Shown: positions 1 to 6,299, counted from the first letter of the stretch. The stretch is DNA of 9,633 nt from Opitutaceae bacterium (GCA_009919985.1 RGAX01000101.1:1-9633); one strand, 5' to 3'. Numbers and translations are program-made. The notes: a model not told the origin generated them from the letters alone.

Positions 1-321
1 GGTTACAGTGGAGACAGTCCTCTTGGCGCCTCGCGCGCGAGGGAAACAAAAAATTGCAACGGTTGTTGCGGTTTTTTTGGTGAGCTTGCGGCAGATCGCC
101 TGCGTTTTTTGGTGCGACCCACGGAATGTCGGTTGCGAATCCAAGACTTCATCGGTTCCGCGACGAGGCGTTGGCTTTAACTTACGCCGCGCCCCATCAA
201 GGCCGTCAGCTTGCTAGAGTATTTCTAAATGGGCTACTTCACTGTGCGCGACATCGCGGAGTTTCACTCGGGCATAGTTGTTGAATTTTCCGGCGCCGGA
301 TAGTCTCCTGCAAAAACAAGG
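1..321. other. Non-coding stretch left of the fic cassette
   Basis: No convincing gene is visible in this stretch. Short open frames exist on the plus strand (for example a 52-codon frame from an ATG at 126 to a TGA at 282-284), but none resembles a family I know and none has a ribosome binding site. The recognisable content is a bidirectional terminator (48-78), a perfect 14-bp GC palindrome at 29-42, a T-rich direct repeat (67-82 and 101-114) and a 12-bp palindrome at 289-300. The stretch probably separates the toxin-antitoxin island from a gene to the left of the window. Confidence 0.5.
48..78. terminator. Bidirectional intrinsic terminator
   Basis: The stem GCAAC (56-60), loop GGTT (61-64) and GTTGC (65-69) is followed on the plus strand by GG and seven T (72-78). 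It is preceded by six A (48-53) and TT, so the A and T tracts extend the stem by six A-T and two G-T pairs. On the minus strand the same stem is followed by AATTTTTT. It can therefore stop transcripts from either side: fic transcripts coming from the right, and those of a presumed convergent gene beyond the left edge. It lies about 240 bp beyond the ancestral fic stop. Confidence 0.7.
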
Positions 322-417
322 CTACCGGGATTCGCGCAAAGCCGTTGCGAGCATTTGCCGGAAAACGATGGCCGTGGGTTGCCATTTTCCCTGCATCGCG
401 GATTCCGCGGCGGCTTC
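322..417 (-). pseudogene. Severed C-terminal segment of the fic gene (in frame after an amber codon)
   Basis: On the minus strand, in the same frame as the Fic protein and directly after its TAG (418-420), 31 sense codons run to a second TAG at 322-324. They read EAAAESAMQGKWQPTAIVF, then RQMLATALRESR. From memory of this Fic family, the usual C-terminus continues after the Pro/Gly-rich stretch with Tyr, an Ala-rich segment, AM-G-W-PT, VFR and ML. This segment matches that pattern, so it looks like the true C-terminal helical region of the same protein, cut off by one nonsense codon where Tyr (TAT/TAC) is expected. No start codon with a ribosome binding site suggests separate translation. A sequencing error or amber readthrough are alternatives. 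Confidence 0.6.
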
Positions 418-930
418 CTATCCGCCGCCTGGGCGTGGTCTCGGACTGACGAAAGGTGGCAGTCCGTATCTCATGCCGAGACTATTCGCCCAAAGACGCG
501 CTGTTCGACCGTTACCATTGAGAAATGGATGGATGCGGACCCACTCGTAGTGCGCCCATGCACACACATCGATAACCGCGGCCAGCTTGTCGACATCAAG
601 CGCAGTTCCGATTGGAATCAAAGCGTCCAGTCGTGAAACCGCTGTCTGCAGCACTCGTTCAAAGTTAACGAGCGCCGGAACCACGTCGATTGATGACATA
701 CCGCGACGCGAGCCAATCTCCGCCTCGATATTTTCGAGCCCTGGCTCGCCGCGAAATTTTCCGACCGCATTGATATTGGGGACGGTCAGACCGGTGAGAA
801 ATTCCAGATGCCAGCTGCGTGCAGCCGCAAGACTTGGTTTAACACGGCGGCGCGCGTCATCCCGAATCCGATGGAGCAAGCCGCGCGGATTGTGCCCCAA
901 CTTCGGGCTGTCTTGGTCCCAATCAGGCAT
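418..930 (-). CDS. Fic-family protein (probable AMP/NMP-transferase toxin), C-terminally truncated by an amber codon
   Basis: Fic domain protein of 170 residues. The Fic signature HPFLNGNGRTAR spans residues 134-145. His134 is the expected catalytic base, and Asn140 and Arg142 are expected at the nucleotide phosphates. The usual Asp/Glu of HPFx(D/E)GN is Asn138 here. Upstream lie a long N-terminal helical part (1-50), the family segment GKFRGEPGLENIE (57-69) and the helix AVIDVCAWAHYEWVRI (118-133). Family members transfer AMP or another nucleotide moiety from a nucleotide substrate to hydroxyl groups of target proteins. The frame ends at a TAG after RPRPGGG, while the expected remaining 31 residues continue in frame beyond it, so the protein lacks its last helices. 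The start ATG overlaps the end of the preceding small gene (ATGCCTGA), which implies translational coupling and an antitoxin-toxin pair. Whether the truncated product is active cannot be told from sequence. Confidence 0.85.
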   Translation of the reverse strand: MPDWDQDSPKLGHNPRGLLHRIRDDARRRVKPSLAAARSWHLEFLTGLTVPNINAVGKFRGEPGLENIEAEIGSRRGMSSIDVVPALVNFERVLQTAVSRLDALIPIGTALDVDKLAAVIDVCAWAHYEWVRIHPFLNGNGRTARLWANSLGMRYGLPPFVSPRPRPGGG

Positions 931-1150
931 GGAGCAGGCCGCGAATTTCCGCCTGCACAGCGCCGGCCGGACGTCCCTCTAATGGATCTGCGCCGGCCTG
1001 CGCGACCTCATCGTTTACCAATCTCTCAATTGCGCGTTCAAAATTCGGGTCGCTGCGCTGATATTCCTTCAACGAATTGATCACGCCCTTCATCTCTTGG
1101 ACCAGTTGGTTAGATCGTTCCTGAACGAAGCGACTCACCGCTTCGTTCAT
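923..1150 (-). CDS. Small helical protein, putative antitoxin partner of the Fic protein
   Basis: This is a 75-residue, highly charged and probably all-helical protein with no recognisable DNA-binding fold. It begins MNEAVSRFVQERSN. Its TGA (923-925) lies inside the first codons of fic, an 8-bp overlap (ATGCCTGA) typical of antitoxin-toxin operons. Residues 54-59 (ADPLEG) resemble the Fic inhibitory motif (S/T)xxxE(G/N) of VbhA-like antitoxins, except that Ala replaces Ser/Thr. I infer that Glu58 might insert into the Fic active site, which is unproven. An in-frame TTG at 1151-1153 is an alternative start. ATG 1150 is preferred, although neither has a good Shine-Dalgarno. Function is assigned mainly from context. 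Confidence 0.65.
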   Translation of the reverse strand: MNEAVSRFVQERSNQLVQEMKGVINSLKEYQRSDPNFERAIERLVNDEVAQAGADPLEGRPAGAVQAEIRGLLHA

Positions 1151-1275
1151 CAATTTGTTCTTCGGCCGGTGGAAGAAATACTCGCCACATTATTAAGCGA
1201 ATTGATGAGTCAAACGCGCTTCTACCTTGACCTTATGGGTCGGTGCTGCGTTATTACACTCGTACCCACTTATCA
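1151..1275. promoter_or_regulatory. Shared divergent promoter region of the two toxin-antitoxin cassettes
   Basis: This 125-bp gap lies between two divergently transcribed antitoxin genes. On the plus strand TTGACC (1227-1232) and TATTAC (1252-1257) form a candidate promoter with a long 19-bp spacer. It would give a very short leader before the ATG at 1276. On the minus strand TTGACT (1213 down to 1208) is a good -35 box, but the AT-rich TTAATAATGT that follows gives no well-spaced -10. A small inverted repeat, GACC-TTATG-GGTC (1229-1241), overlaps the plus promoter and could be an operator for the AbrB-type antitoxin. The position is sound; the exact boxes are tentative. Confidence 0.4.
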
Positions 1276-1506
1276 ATGGTCCTCGAACTTAAATTACGCA
1301 AAATTGGAAATTCCGTCGGCATCGTATTGCCCAAAGAAGCCTTGGCGCGGCTAAATTCCGCAGAGGGCGGTACTCTCGTACTGACCGATGCACCTGATGG
1401 TAGCTTTCGGATTGCGCATAATCAGGCCGACTTCGCGCGGCAAATGAAAGCGGCCGAGGATGTGATTCACCGGTACCGCAACACGCTTCGGGAACTGGCG
1501 AAATGA
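1276..1506 (+). CDS. AbrB/MazE-family antitoxin of the Doc toxin
   Basis: A 76-residue protein with an N-terminal swapped-hairpin (AbrB/MazE/SpoVT) DNA-binding domain. The signature is in residues 3-21: LELKLRKIGNSVGIVLPKE, with the typical K-x-G-N-S and V-L-P-K pattern. The C-terminal half, ending in the helix QMKAAEDVIHRYRNTLREL, is the likely toxin-binding segment. It should neutralise the Doc toxin by direct binding and repress its own promoter in the upstream gap. The frame is open upstream to a possible ATG at 1243. The ATG at 1276 is chosen because family members begin just before the LKLRKIGNS strand. No clear Shine-Dalgarno precedes it. The stop codon overlaps the doc start as ATGA, indicating coupled translation. 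Confidence 0.85.
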   Translation: MVLELKLRKIGNSVGIVLPKEALARLNSAEGGTLVLTDAPDGSFRIAHNQADFARQMKAAEDVIHRYRNTLRELAK

Positions 1507-1937
1507 ACGATCCGGTCTGGATCTTGCCGGAGGTGGTTCGCGCCCTCCATGACCGTCTATTGTCCGAGTTTGGCGGTGGTGCTGCCATTCGGGATGCCTG
1601 CATGTTAGAATCCGTCCTTTCCCGCCCCTTGCATCGATGGACCTATGGCACTCCCGGCATCCCCGAATTGGCCGCCGCTTATGCGTTCGGGCTAATACGT
1701 GATCACCCTTTTGTGAATGGCAATAAACGGATCGGTTTTACGACCGCAGTCCTTTTTCTTGAACTTAATGGATATACTTTTGCGGCTGCAGAGGTCGATG
1801 CCACCATACAAACTCTGGCCCTAGCGGCACATGACTTGGATGAAGCTGGGTATGCCGCATGGTTGGCCGCTAATAGCAAACCGCGGGGATCGGCGCTGAG
1901 AAAACGTAATCCACTAGGAAAGAGTAGCAGTCCGTGA
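1503..1937 (+). CDS. doc: Type II toxin, death-on-curing (Doc) family
   Basis: A 144-residue Doc-type member of the Fic fold. The core motif HPFVNGNKR is at residues 68-76, preceded by the helix PELAAAYAFGLIRD and followed by IGFTTAVLFLELNGY, as usual for Doc. His68 is the expected catalytic residue; Asn at position 72 replaces the Asp found in phage P1 Doc. The N-terminal GGGAAIRDACMLESVLSRP (residues 24-42) matches the conserved start of the family. P1 Doc phosphorylates elongation factor Tu and so stops translation; the same role is presumed here. The ATG overlaps the AbrB-type antitoxin stop by 4 bp, and AbrB-Doc pairs are a common arrangement. The C-terminal 20 residues are basic and Ser-rich, beyond the usual domain end. 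The gene looks intact. Confidence 0.9.
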   Translation: MNDPVWILPEVVRALHDRLLSEFGGGAAIRDACMLESVLSRPLHRWTYGTPGIPELAAAYAFGLIRDHPFVNGNKRIGFTTAVLFLELNGYTFAAAEVDATIQTLALAAHDLDEAGYAAWLAANSKPRGSALRKRNPLGKSSSP

Positions 1938-2024
1938 ACTTCCCGCTTGGTTCAATACTTCGTTACAGGCCGCATTTTCCAGCCCCTTCAACGGCCTTAG
2001 GCGCGCGCCAGCCGTTCTTCCGCT

Positions 2025-2039
2025 ACCTCTGATAGAGGT
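2025..2039. repeat. Perfect inverted repeat in the convergent gap
   Basis: ACCTCT-GAT-AGAGGT, with 6-bp perfect arms and a 3-base loop, sits between the convergent doc and MFS genes (1938-2106). A terminator would be expected here and this is the best hairpin I see, but no T-run follows on either strand. It could equally be a protein-binding site or chance. The rest of 1938-2106 shows no gene. Confidence 0.35.
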
Positions 2040-2106
2040 CGATGTTGGGTTTAGGGCTCCTTGCTCATTGCAGCGATTAGCTTGGGACTGCGCTTCGGGT
2101 GGGCGA

Positions 2107-3531
2107 CTAGCGGCGTTTGCTGGGGGCGCGGTAAAAGACGTAATTAATCAAGAAATCCAGGCCGAGCACGCCGCCGAGCGTGCGGATGTTGCGCATGGCG
2201 CCAAAAACCATCGTGAGCGAACCCGCCGCAGGCTCGTGGACGCGCAGCAATATACCCGCGGCGATAAGGGAGAGGAGCGGTTGGAGTAAAAAGCAAACGT
2301 GGTACACCGCGAGGTCGTCGCTCCAGCGCGCGAGCGCCCATTGCAAGACGCCACCACCGATGATCGGCGCGACGGCGGCGACGAGCGAGGTGACCGCGAG
2401 ATTCAAACCGATCGCGAGGTTCTTGGCTTCAACGGGGAGCAAGCGTAGCAGGAGCGTAAATTGCCCTAAAATAAAACACGCACTGGTGAGCCCACCAAAG
2501 ACCCACATGCCGTAAAGTAATTCACGGTTGGCGGGCGTGATGAAACACCAGAGGAAGTTTTGGAGCTGCCAGGTGATGAGGGCAAACGTCATGACGGGCT
2601 TGTTGCCAAAACGATCAAGCAGGCGCCCCCACGCGGGAAGCGCGAGCGCGCCACCTAGGGCCGTGAGCGTGGATAAAATGCCAACGTCGAACGCCGAAAA
2701 GTTGAGCTGCTCAAACATGAACACGTGATAAAACGGACCGAAACAATTCGCGGCGAACGACCAGACGGAACCGAACACAATGAAGAGCAGAAACGAACGG
2801 CTGCGTTGAAGTACCTGAAATTGTTCTCGTAAGGAAAGAACGGGCGCGGTCGCCCGTGGTAGGCTGCGCGTCGGTGCGATCCATTGCCAATAAATCGAGT
2901 AGATGCGTACGAAGCACGAAACTCCGATCACTAACTGAAAAGCGGCGATCGCATAGTCCCAATGAGCGAGCGTCCACCCTGCAAAAAACAAAAAGGCCAG
3001 CGTGGAGAACTGGAGGTAAGCGTTGCGGCGGGAGAAATATTTACCGCGCAGCCGTGCAGGGACCCATTCCTGGACCCAAGAATTCCACGACACGCCGGAG
3101 ACGGCAGCGAAGCAACTGGAGATGAAAAACCAGAGGATGAGCCAACGAGCGGCGACGGCCGCGTCGGCGCGCGGTATCCACGGCAAACCGACCCCGAGCA
3201 TAATCCAGAGGACAAGATGGATGCACGCGGCGGTTACGGTGACCGTCTTGGGTGGGCGCCAACGCGCAATAAAAGGTGCGGCGAAAATCTGGAGAAAATT
3301 AGCGATGAACGGCATCGCGGTTAGCAGCCCGATCGCGGGTTTGGGTAGGACGAAGGCTTTGGTGACCAGCGCGGTGATGAAGACATTTACTGGCAGCGAC
3401 ATCGTGACGATGGGCATGGCCACAATGCCGTCAGCCGTGCAAAGGCGGAAGCTGCGGGCGAGATCGTCCTTTTTATTAGTAGCGGAGGTGGTCGCGGTGG
3501 TGGCGTTCAACGTGGAAAGGCGCGCACTCAA
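2107..3531 (-). CDS. Major facilitator superfamily (MFS) transporter
   Basis: A 474-residue, very hydrophobic inner-membrane protein with about 12 predicted helices in two halves. A central cytoplasmic linker lies around residues 218-245. A motif-A-like loop in the second half, WGRLLDRFGNKPVM (301-314), and the loop after helix 4, PARLRGKYFSRRN (158-170), are typical of MFS proteins. Substrate unknown. The start is uncertain: an in-frame TGA lies just upstream, no ATG occurs before residue 39, and the TTG at 3531 or the TTG at 3510 are the candidates. The CTADGIVAMP segment (31-40) leads into the first membrane helix, so the start must be upstream of it. The gene is last in a leftward series, 83 bp after the GT9 gene, and converges on doc. 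Confidence 0.85.
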   Translation of the reverse strand: MSARLSTLNATTATTSATNKKDDLARSFRLCTADGIVAMPIVTMSLPVNVFITALVTKAFVLPKPAIGLLTAMPFIANFLQIFAAPFIARWRPPKTVTVTAACIHLVLWIMLGVGLPWIPRADAAVAARWLILWFFISSCFAAVSGVSWNSWVQEWVPARLRGKYFSRRNAYLQFSTLAFLFFAGWTLAHWDYAIAAFQLVIGVSCFVRIYSIYWQWIAPTRSLPRATAPVLSLREQFQVLQRSRSFLLFIVFGSVWSFAANCFGPFYHVFMFEQLNFSAFDVGILSTLTALGGALALPAWGRLLDRFGNKPVMTFALITWQLQNFLWCFITPANRELLYGMWVFGGLTSACFILGQFTLLLRLLPVEAKNLAIGLNLAVTSLVAAVAPIIGGGVLQWALARWSDDLAVYHVCFLLQPLLSLIAAGILLRVHEPAAGSLTMVFGAMRNIRTLGGVLGLDFLINYVFYRAPSKRR

Positions 3532-3614
3532 AGGCCGCGCCGCAGATAATCAAAGGTAAACCGTGCTCTTGTCGTGGAGCGTCTTAGGCCGCTCGCGCTT
3601 GCCGCCGGCCTTGG

Positions 3615-4499
3615 CTACGTGGTCTCGAGAAGGGAGTTTATGGCCTTTTGGGCGGTTGCTGTGGAGATGCTCTCGACGCTCGAGCTCGACTGTAGCCAGT
3701 GAACGTGAGGCGCGGGCGGAGCCCAAATCGCAGGATCGGTGGGGCCAAAAAAAAGCAGACTCGGCACGGAGCTAGCGGCGGCGAGATGGCTGATGCCGGA
3801 GTCGTGACCGAGGAATAGACGACAGGTGGATAGTTCGCTGATGAGCATTTCGAGCGGCAGCTGGTGCGCGGCGGCGCCGAGTGGGGCGAAGGCGATGCGC
3901 GTGGTGGAGCTCTCAGCCTCGCCGGTAATGATCAGCAGTTCGGCGTGCTGGGTGGAGCGGAGCCAAGTGGCGAGTTCGAGCCAGCGCTTGAGCGGCCAGT
4001 TTTTTTGTGGTGAACCGCTGCCAGGATGGATCGCGATACGACCGGTTGTGGTTTGCGCGGTTCGCTCGGCCAGAGGATAAAAAACGCTGGGAGTAGTGAT
4101 GCCGAGCCCTCGCATCGGGGCGCAGTAGTGGGCGGCGGCGGGCGCGCAGCTCGGATGAGCGGGTGCGGTGAGAAATGTCTGCGCGGGATGAAGAGGAAAG
4201 TGGTGGGCCAGGTCGGCGTCGGGGTCGGGCCAGAAATTAAGGATGACATCGAAGCTCGCGAGCCAAGTGGCGAAATCAGCGGGGAGCGGGGCGCGTTCGT
4301 AGAGCGCAGCCCAGCGGGCTTCGTGTTGGGAATAGACGGCGTCGAGGAGCCCGCAGGTGACGGCGAGGGCTGCGGCCGAAGCGTTGCCGGCCAGCTCGAT
4401 GCGGGCGGCGGGGGCTTCGTGGCGGAGCGCAGCGAGCGCGGGGAGGGTGACGATGAAATCACCCAGCGCGCCCCCTCTAAGGACGAGGATGCGGCGCAT
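3615..4499 (-). CDS. Glycosyltransferase family 9 (heptosyltransferase-like)
   Basis: A 294-residue GT-B enzyme of the ADP-heptose:LPS heptosyltransferase family. The N-terminal Rossmann strand and loop MRRILVLRGGALGDFIVTLP (1-20) carries Asp14, equivalent to the catalytic Asp of WaaC. The C-terminal sugar-nucleotide site shows IAIHPGSGSPQKNWP (155-169), GHDSGISHLAA (241-251) and FFGPTDPAIWAP (260-271). It likely adds a heptose or related sugar to LPS core or another glycan at the cytoplasmic membrane face. The start at ATG 4499 is chosen because family members begin at this strand. A GTG at 4547 would add 16 Pro/Ser-rich residues with no family counterpart. The chosen start overlaps the DUF3108 gene by 23 bp, suggesting co-transcription. 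Acceptor unknown. Confidence 0.85.
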   Translation of the reverse strand: MRRILVLRGGALGDFIVTLPALAALRHEAPAARIELAGNASAAALAVTCGLLDAVYSQHEARWAALYERAPLPADFATWLASFDVILNFWPDPDADLAHHFPLHPAQTFLTAPAHPSCAPAAAHYCAPMRGLGITTPSVFYPLAERTAQTTTGRIAIHPGSGSPQKNWPLKRWLELATWLRSTQHAELLIITGEAESSTTRIAFAPLGAAAHQLPLEMLISELSTCRLFLGHDSGISHLAAASSVPSLLFFGPTDPAIWAPPAPHVHWLQSSSSVESISTATAQKAINSLLETT

Positions 4500-5274
4500 C
4501 GGAGGTAGGGGCGCTAGGCGGCTGATAGGAGGTGAGCGTGGCGACACCCGAACCGAATTTGAATTCTACTTCAAAGCGCACCGGCAGGCGGCGCGGATCG
4601 TTTTGCGCGATCCAGACGCGGACGGCCGTGCCACGTTTGAACATGCCTTTGGGCGGAGTCTTTTCCATGCGTGGCTCTAGCACGAGGGTGTTGAAAGTGC
4701 CCAGTGTAGTGCTGAGCGATTCGTAGCGCACGGCGTGGATCGTCAGCTCGTAGGCTTCCTCTTGAAACAGGACGAGAGCATCGCGGTGTTCGCCGGGTTT
4801 GAGATCCCAAGTACGCGTGTTGATCAGGCACAGGATGAGGTCGAGGGGTTCGCCTACGGGCAGAATGTAATCAAGGTTTTTGACGGGGTTAACTTCATCG
4901 CGATAGAATGCCCTGCGGGCGGCGTAGTCGAAGGTGGTGCGGTTGCGCGTCTTTTTATTCGAAGTGGTGCTGGTTTCTAGGTGGGAGTGCAGTTGGCCGG
5001 TGCGTGCGTCTACGAGGGCTTCAGCGCGGGCATCGAAAGCGAAGAGGGCGCGCGCGAGTCCGCGGGTGGCGGTCGTGGTGACGGTGAGAAGGTGCGGCGA
5101 ATCAGATTCTAGTGTTGAACTTTCAGTGAAGATTTTGATTTCACCGGCGTTGCTAAAGAGGCTCCAGCCGACGCTGTAGTTGAGTGCTTCGCCCGAGCGG
5201 AGGACGGGTTGCGCGACCAGCGGATTAAACGCGAATACAAGCAGCAGAAAATAGGTGAGTCGGATGCGGGTCAT
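4477..5274 (-). CDS. DUF3108 domain-containing exported protein
   Basis: A 265-residue protein with a clear signal peptide: Arg-containing start, hydrophobic core LTYFLLLVFAFNPLV, and probable cleavage after VAQ near residue 22. The mature part follows the DUF3108 pattern: GEALNYSVGWSLFSNAGEI near residues 28-46, a beta-rich middle (…FDYAARRAFYRD), and a C-terminal VLEP…GTAVRVWIAQNDPRRLPVRF block ending in a GSGVATLTSY strand. It is expected in the periplasm or outer envelope. The molecular function of DUF3108 is not established; it resembles small lipid-binding beta-barrel folds only by general impression. It lies 41 bp after the MBL nuclease gene and overlaps the start of the GT9 gene, so an envelope role together with the glycosyltransferase is a reasonable inference. 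The ATG has no Shine-Dalgarno. Confidence 0.8.
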   Translation of the reverse strand: MTRIRLTYFLLLVFAFNPLVAQPVLRSGEALNYSVGWSLFSNAGEIKIFTESSTLESDSPHLLTVTTTATRGLARALFAFDARAEALVDARTGQLHSHLETSTTSNKKTRNRTTFDYAARRAFYRDEVNPVKNLDYILPVGEPLDLILCLINTRTWDLKPGEHRDALVLFQEEAYELTIHAVRYESLSTTLGTFNTLVLEPRMEKTPPKGMFKRGTAVRVWIAQNDPRRLPVRFEVEFKFGSGVATLTSYQPPSAPTSDAPHPRP

Positions 5275-5315
5275 GCGAGCGATGGCGGATGTAGATATTA
5301 GTCTAGTTTTTGTAA

Positions 5316-6299
5316 TCAGCCGAGCGGGAGTTCGGTTTGGAAATCAGTGCCTATGGGCTGGGCCGCGATGCCTAGGGCGCGCAGGGTGGCCGCGAAGGGT
5401 TTGGCGAAGCCGTGGAGGGTGTACACGCGTTTGGGTTGGACAAGTTCGACGTAGCGCAGGAGCGACGGGTAATCAGCGTGGTCCGACAGTGCAAAAGCCG
5501 CGGCGTGTTGCTGCCCATGGAAGGGGCGAGAGTCGAGGGCCCAACCGGTAATCGAGGCAGTGCGCGGAGCGGCAATACGTTTGAGAAGACCGGGGGCGTG
5601 GGGCGGGCAGATTACGACGTGTCCTGCGTGAGTGGCCGCGTCGAATTCGCTATGGGGCGGAAAATCGAGCCCCAGTTGCGCACAGATGCGTGTGAGCCGG
5701 TGGGTCTCCGATTGAAGCATGATCGGTAGTCCAAAGTCGGCGAGGGCGCGCAGGACTTCTTGGCTCTTACCGAGACTATAACATAGCAACACAGGCGTGG
5801 CCCCAGTAGCGAGGGTCTCACGGCAAAAGGTAACGAGCTTGGCGATGATTTCAGCGCTGGGAGGGAATACGTAGCGTGGGAGACCGAAGGTGGTCTCCAT
5901 TATGAGCGTATCGGCGCGGGGGGTGGTGCAGGGTTCGGCGGAATGGCTCGGGAGGAGTTTGAAATCGCCAGTGTAAAGCAGCGATCCGTGAGTGGTGTGA
6001 TTGAGCAGGATCTGAGCGGAGCCAAAAATATGGCCGGCGGGATGGAGTGTGACCGTGCACTCGGGGGTGAGTTGCTCAGTGTGGTCGAAGGGCAAAATGT
6101 GCTCGAGTCGTTTTTTACTCGGAAGGCGGGCGCGCATCAGTCGGGCGGTTGCTCGGGTGCAAATCACCTCGGCGTGGCGAGCCATATGATCGGAGTGCGC
6201 GTGGGAAACAAAGGCGCGCTCAGCGCGACGGGTCGCGTCGAGTGACCAGCCGATTTGGGGCAGATGAATGCCGTGTTGAAACTGAATCTCCCAAGCCAT
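5316..6299 (-). CDS. MBL-fold nuclease-like metallohydrolase (ligase-associated exonuclease / Cft2 type)
   Basis: A 327-residue metallo-beta-lactamase-fold enzyme. Zinc ligands in order: SHAHSDH (32-38, the HxHxDH motif), HPAGHIFGSAQ (86-96), TGDFK with Asp112, and the C-terminal LSDHADYP (His274) and TLHG (His296). The METTFGLP segment (134-141) and the length near 330 residues match the ligase-associated DNA exonuclease family (TIGR04122-like), a relative of the Cft2/CPSF RNA-processing nucleases. Members are usually encoded beside an ATP-dependent DNA ligase and an Lhr-like helicase. None is in this window; the neighbours are membrane proteins. All expected metal ligands are present, so it is probably an active phosphodiesterase on DNA or RNA, with the substrate undecided. 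A 92-bp gap separates it from the upstream zinc-ribbon gene, which could hold its own promoter. Confidence 0.8.
   Translation of the reverse strand: MAWEIQFQHGIHLPQIGWSLDATRRAERAFVSHAHSDHMARHAEVICTRATARLMRARLPSKKRLEHILPFDHTEQLTPECTVTLHPAGHIFGSAQILLNHTTHGSLLYTGDFKLLPSHSAEPCTTPRADTLIMETTFGLPRYVFPPSAEIIAKLVTFCRETLATGATPVLLCYSLGKSQEVLRALADFGLPIMLQSETHRLTRICAQLGLDFPPHSEFDAATHAGHVVICPPHAPGLLKRIAAPRTASITGWALDSRPFHGQQHAAAFALSDHADYPSLLRYVELVQPKRVYTLHGFAKPFAATLRALGIAAQPIGTDFQTELPLG

Noticed and set aside
29..42. Perfect 14-bp palindrome CCTCGCGCGCGAGG
   Set aside because: No T-run or gene start is placed sensibly near it. Short CG-alternating palindromes are expected by chance in GC-rich DNA.
126..284. 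52-codon plus-strand frame beginning MSVANPRLH
   Set aside because: It has no ribosome binding site and no recognised family. It is too short to support as a gene or transposase remnant.
289..300. 12-bp palindrome TCCGGCGCCGGA just after the ancestral fic stop
   Set aside because: It was considered as a fic terminator, but it is followed by AAAATTC rather than a T-run on the minus strand. It has no loop and is probably chance.
587..982. Plus-strand open frames opposite fic
   Set aside because: The minus strand encodes an unmistakable Fic motif and a paired partner gene. The plus frames are shadows.
1..2106. Insertion sequence or integrase carrying the toxin-antitoxin island
   Set aside because: I looked for transposase or integrase motifs and for matching terminal repeats at the two flanks and found none. 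Horizontal origin remains only a possibility.
3023..3559. Plus-strand open frame of 178 codons opposite the MFS gene
   Set aside because: It is antisense to a clear membrane transporter. It is Arg/Ala-rich, with no domain and no ribosome binding site.
4026..4508. Plus-strand open frame of 160 codons opposite the GT9 gene
   Set aside because: The Gly/Arg/Glu-rich sequence has no family resemblance and is antisense to a well-supported glycosyltransferase. It results from high GC third positions.
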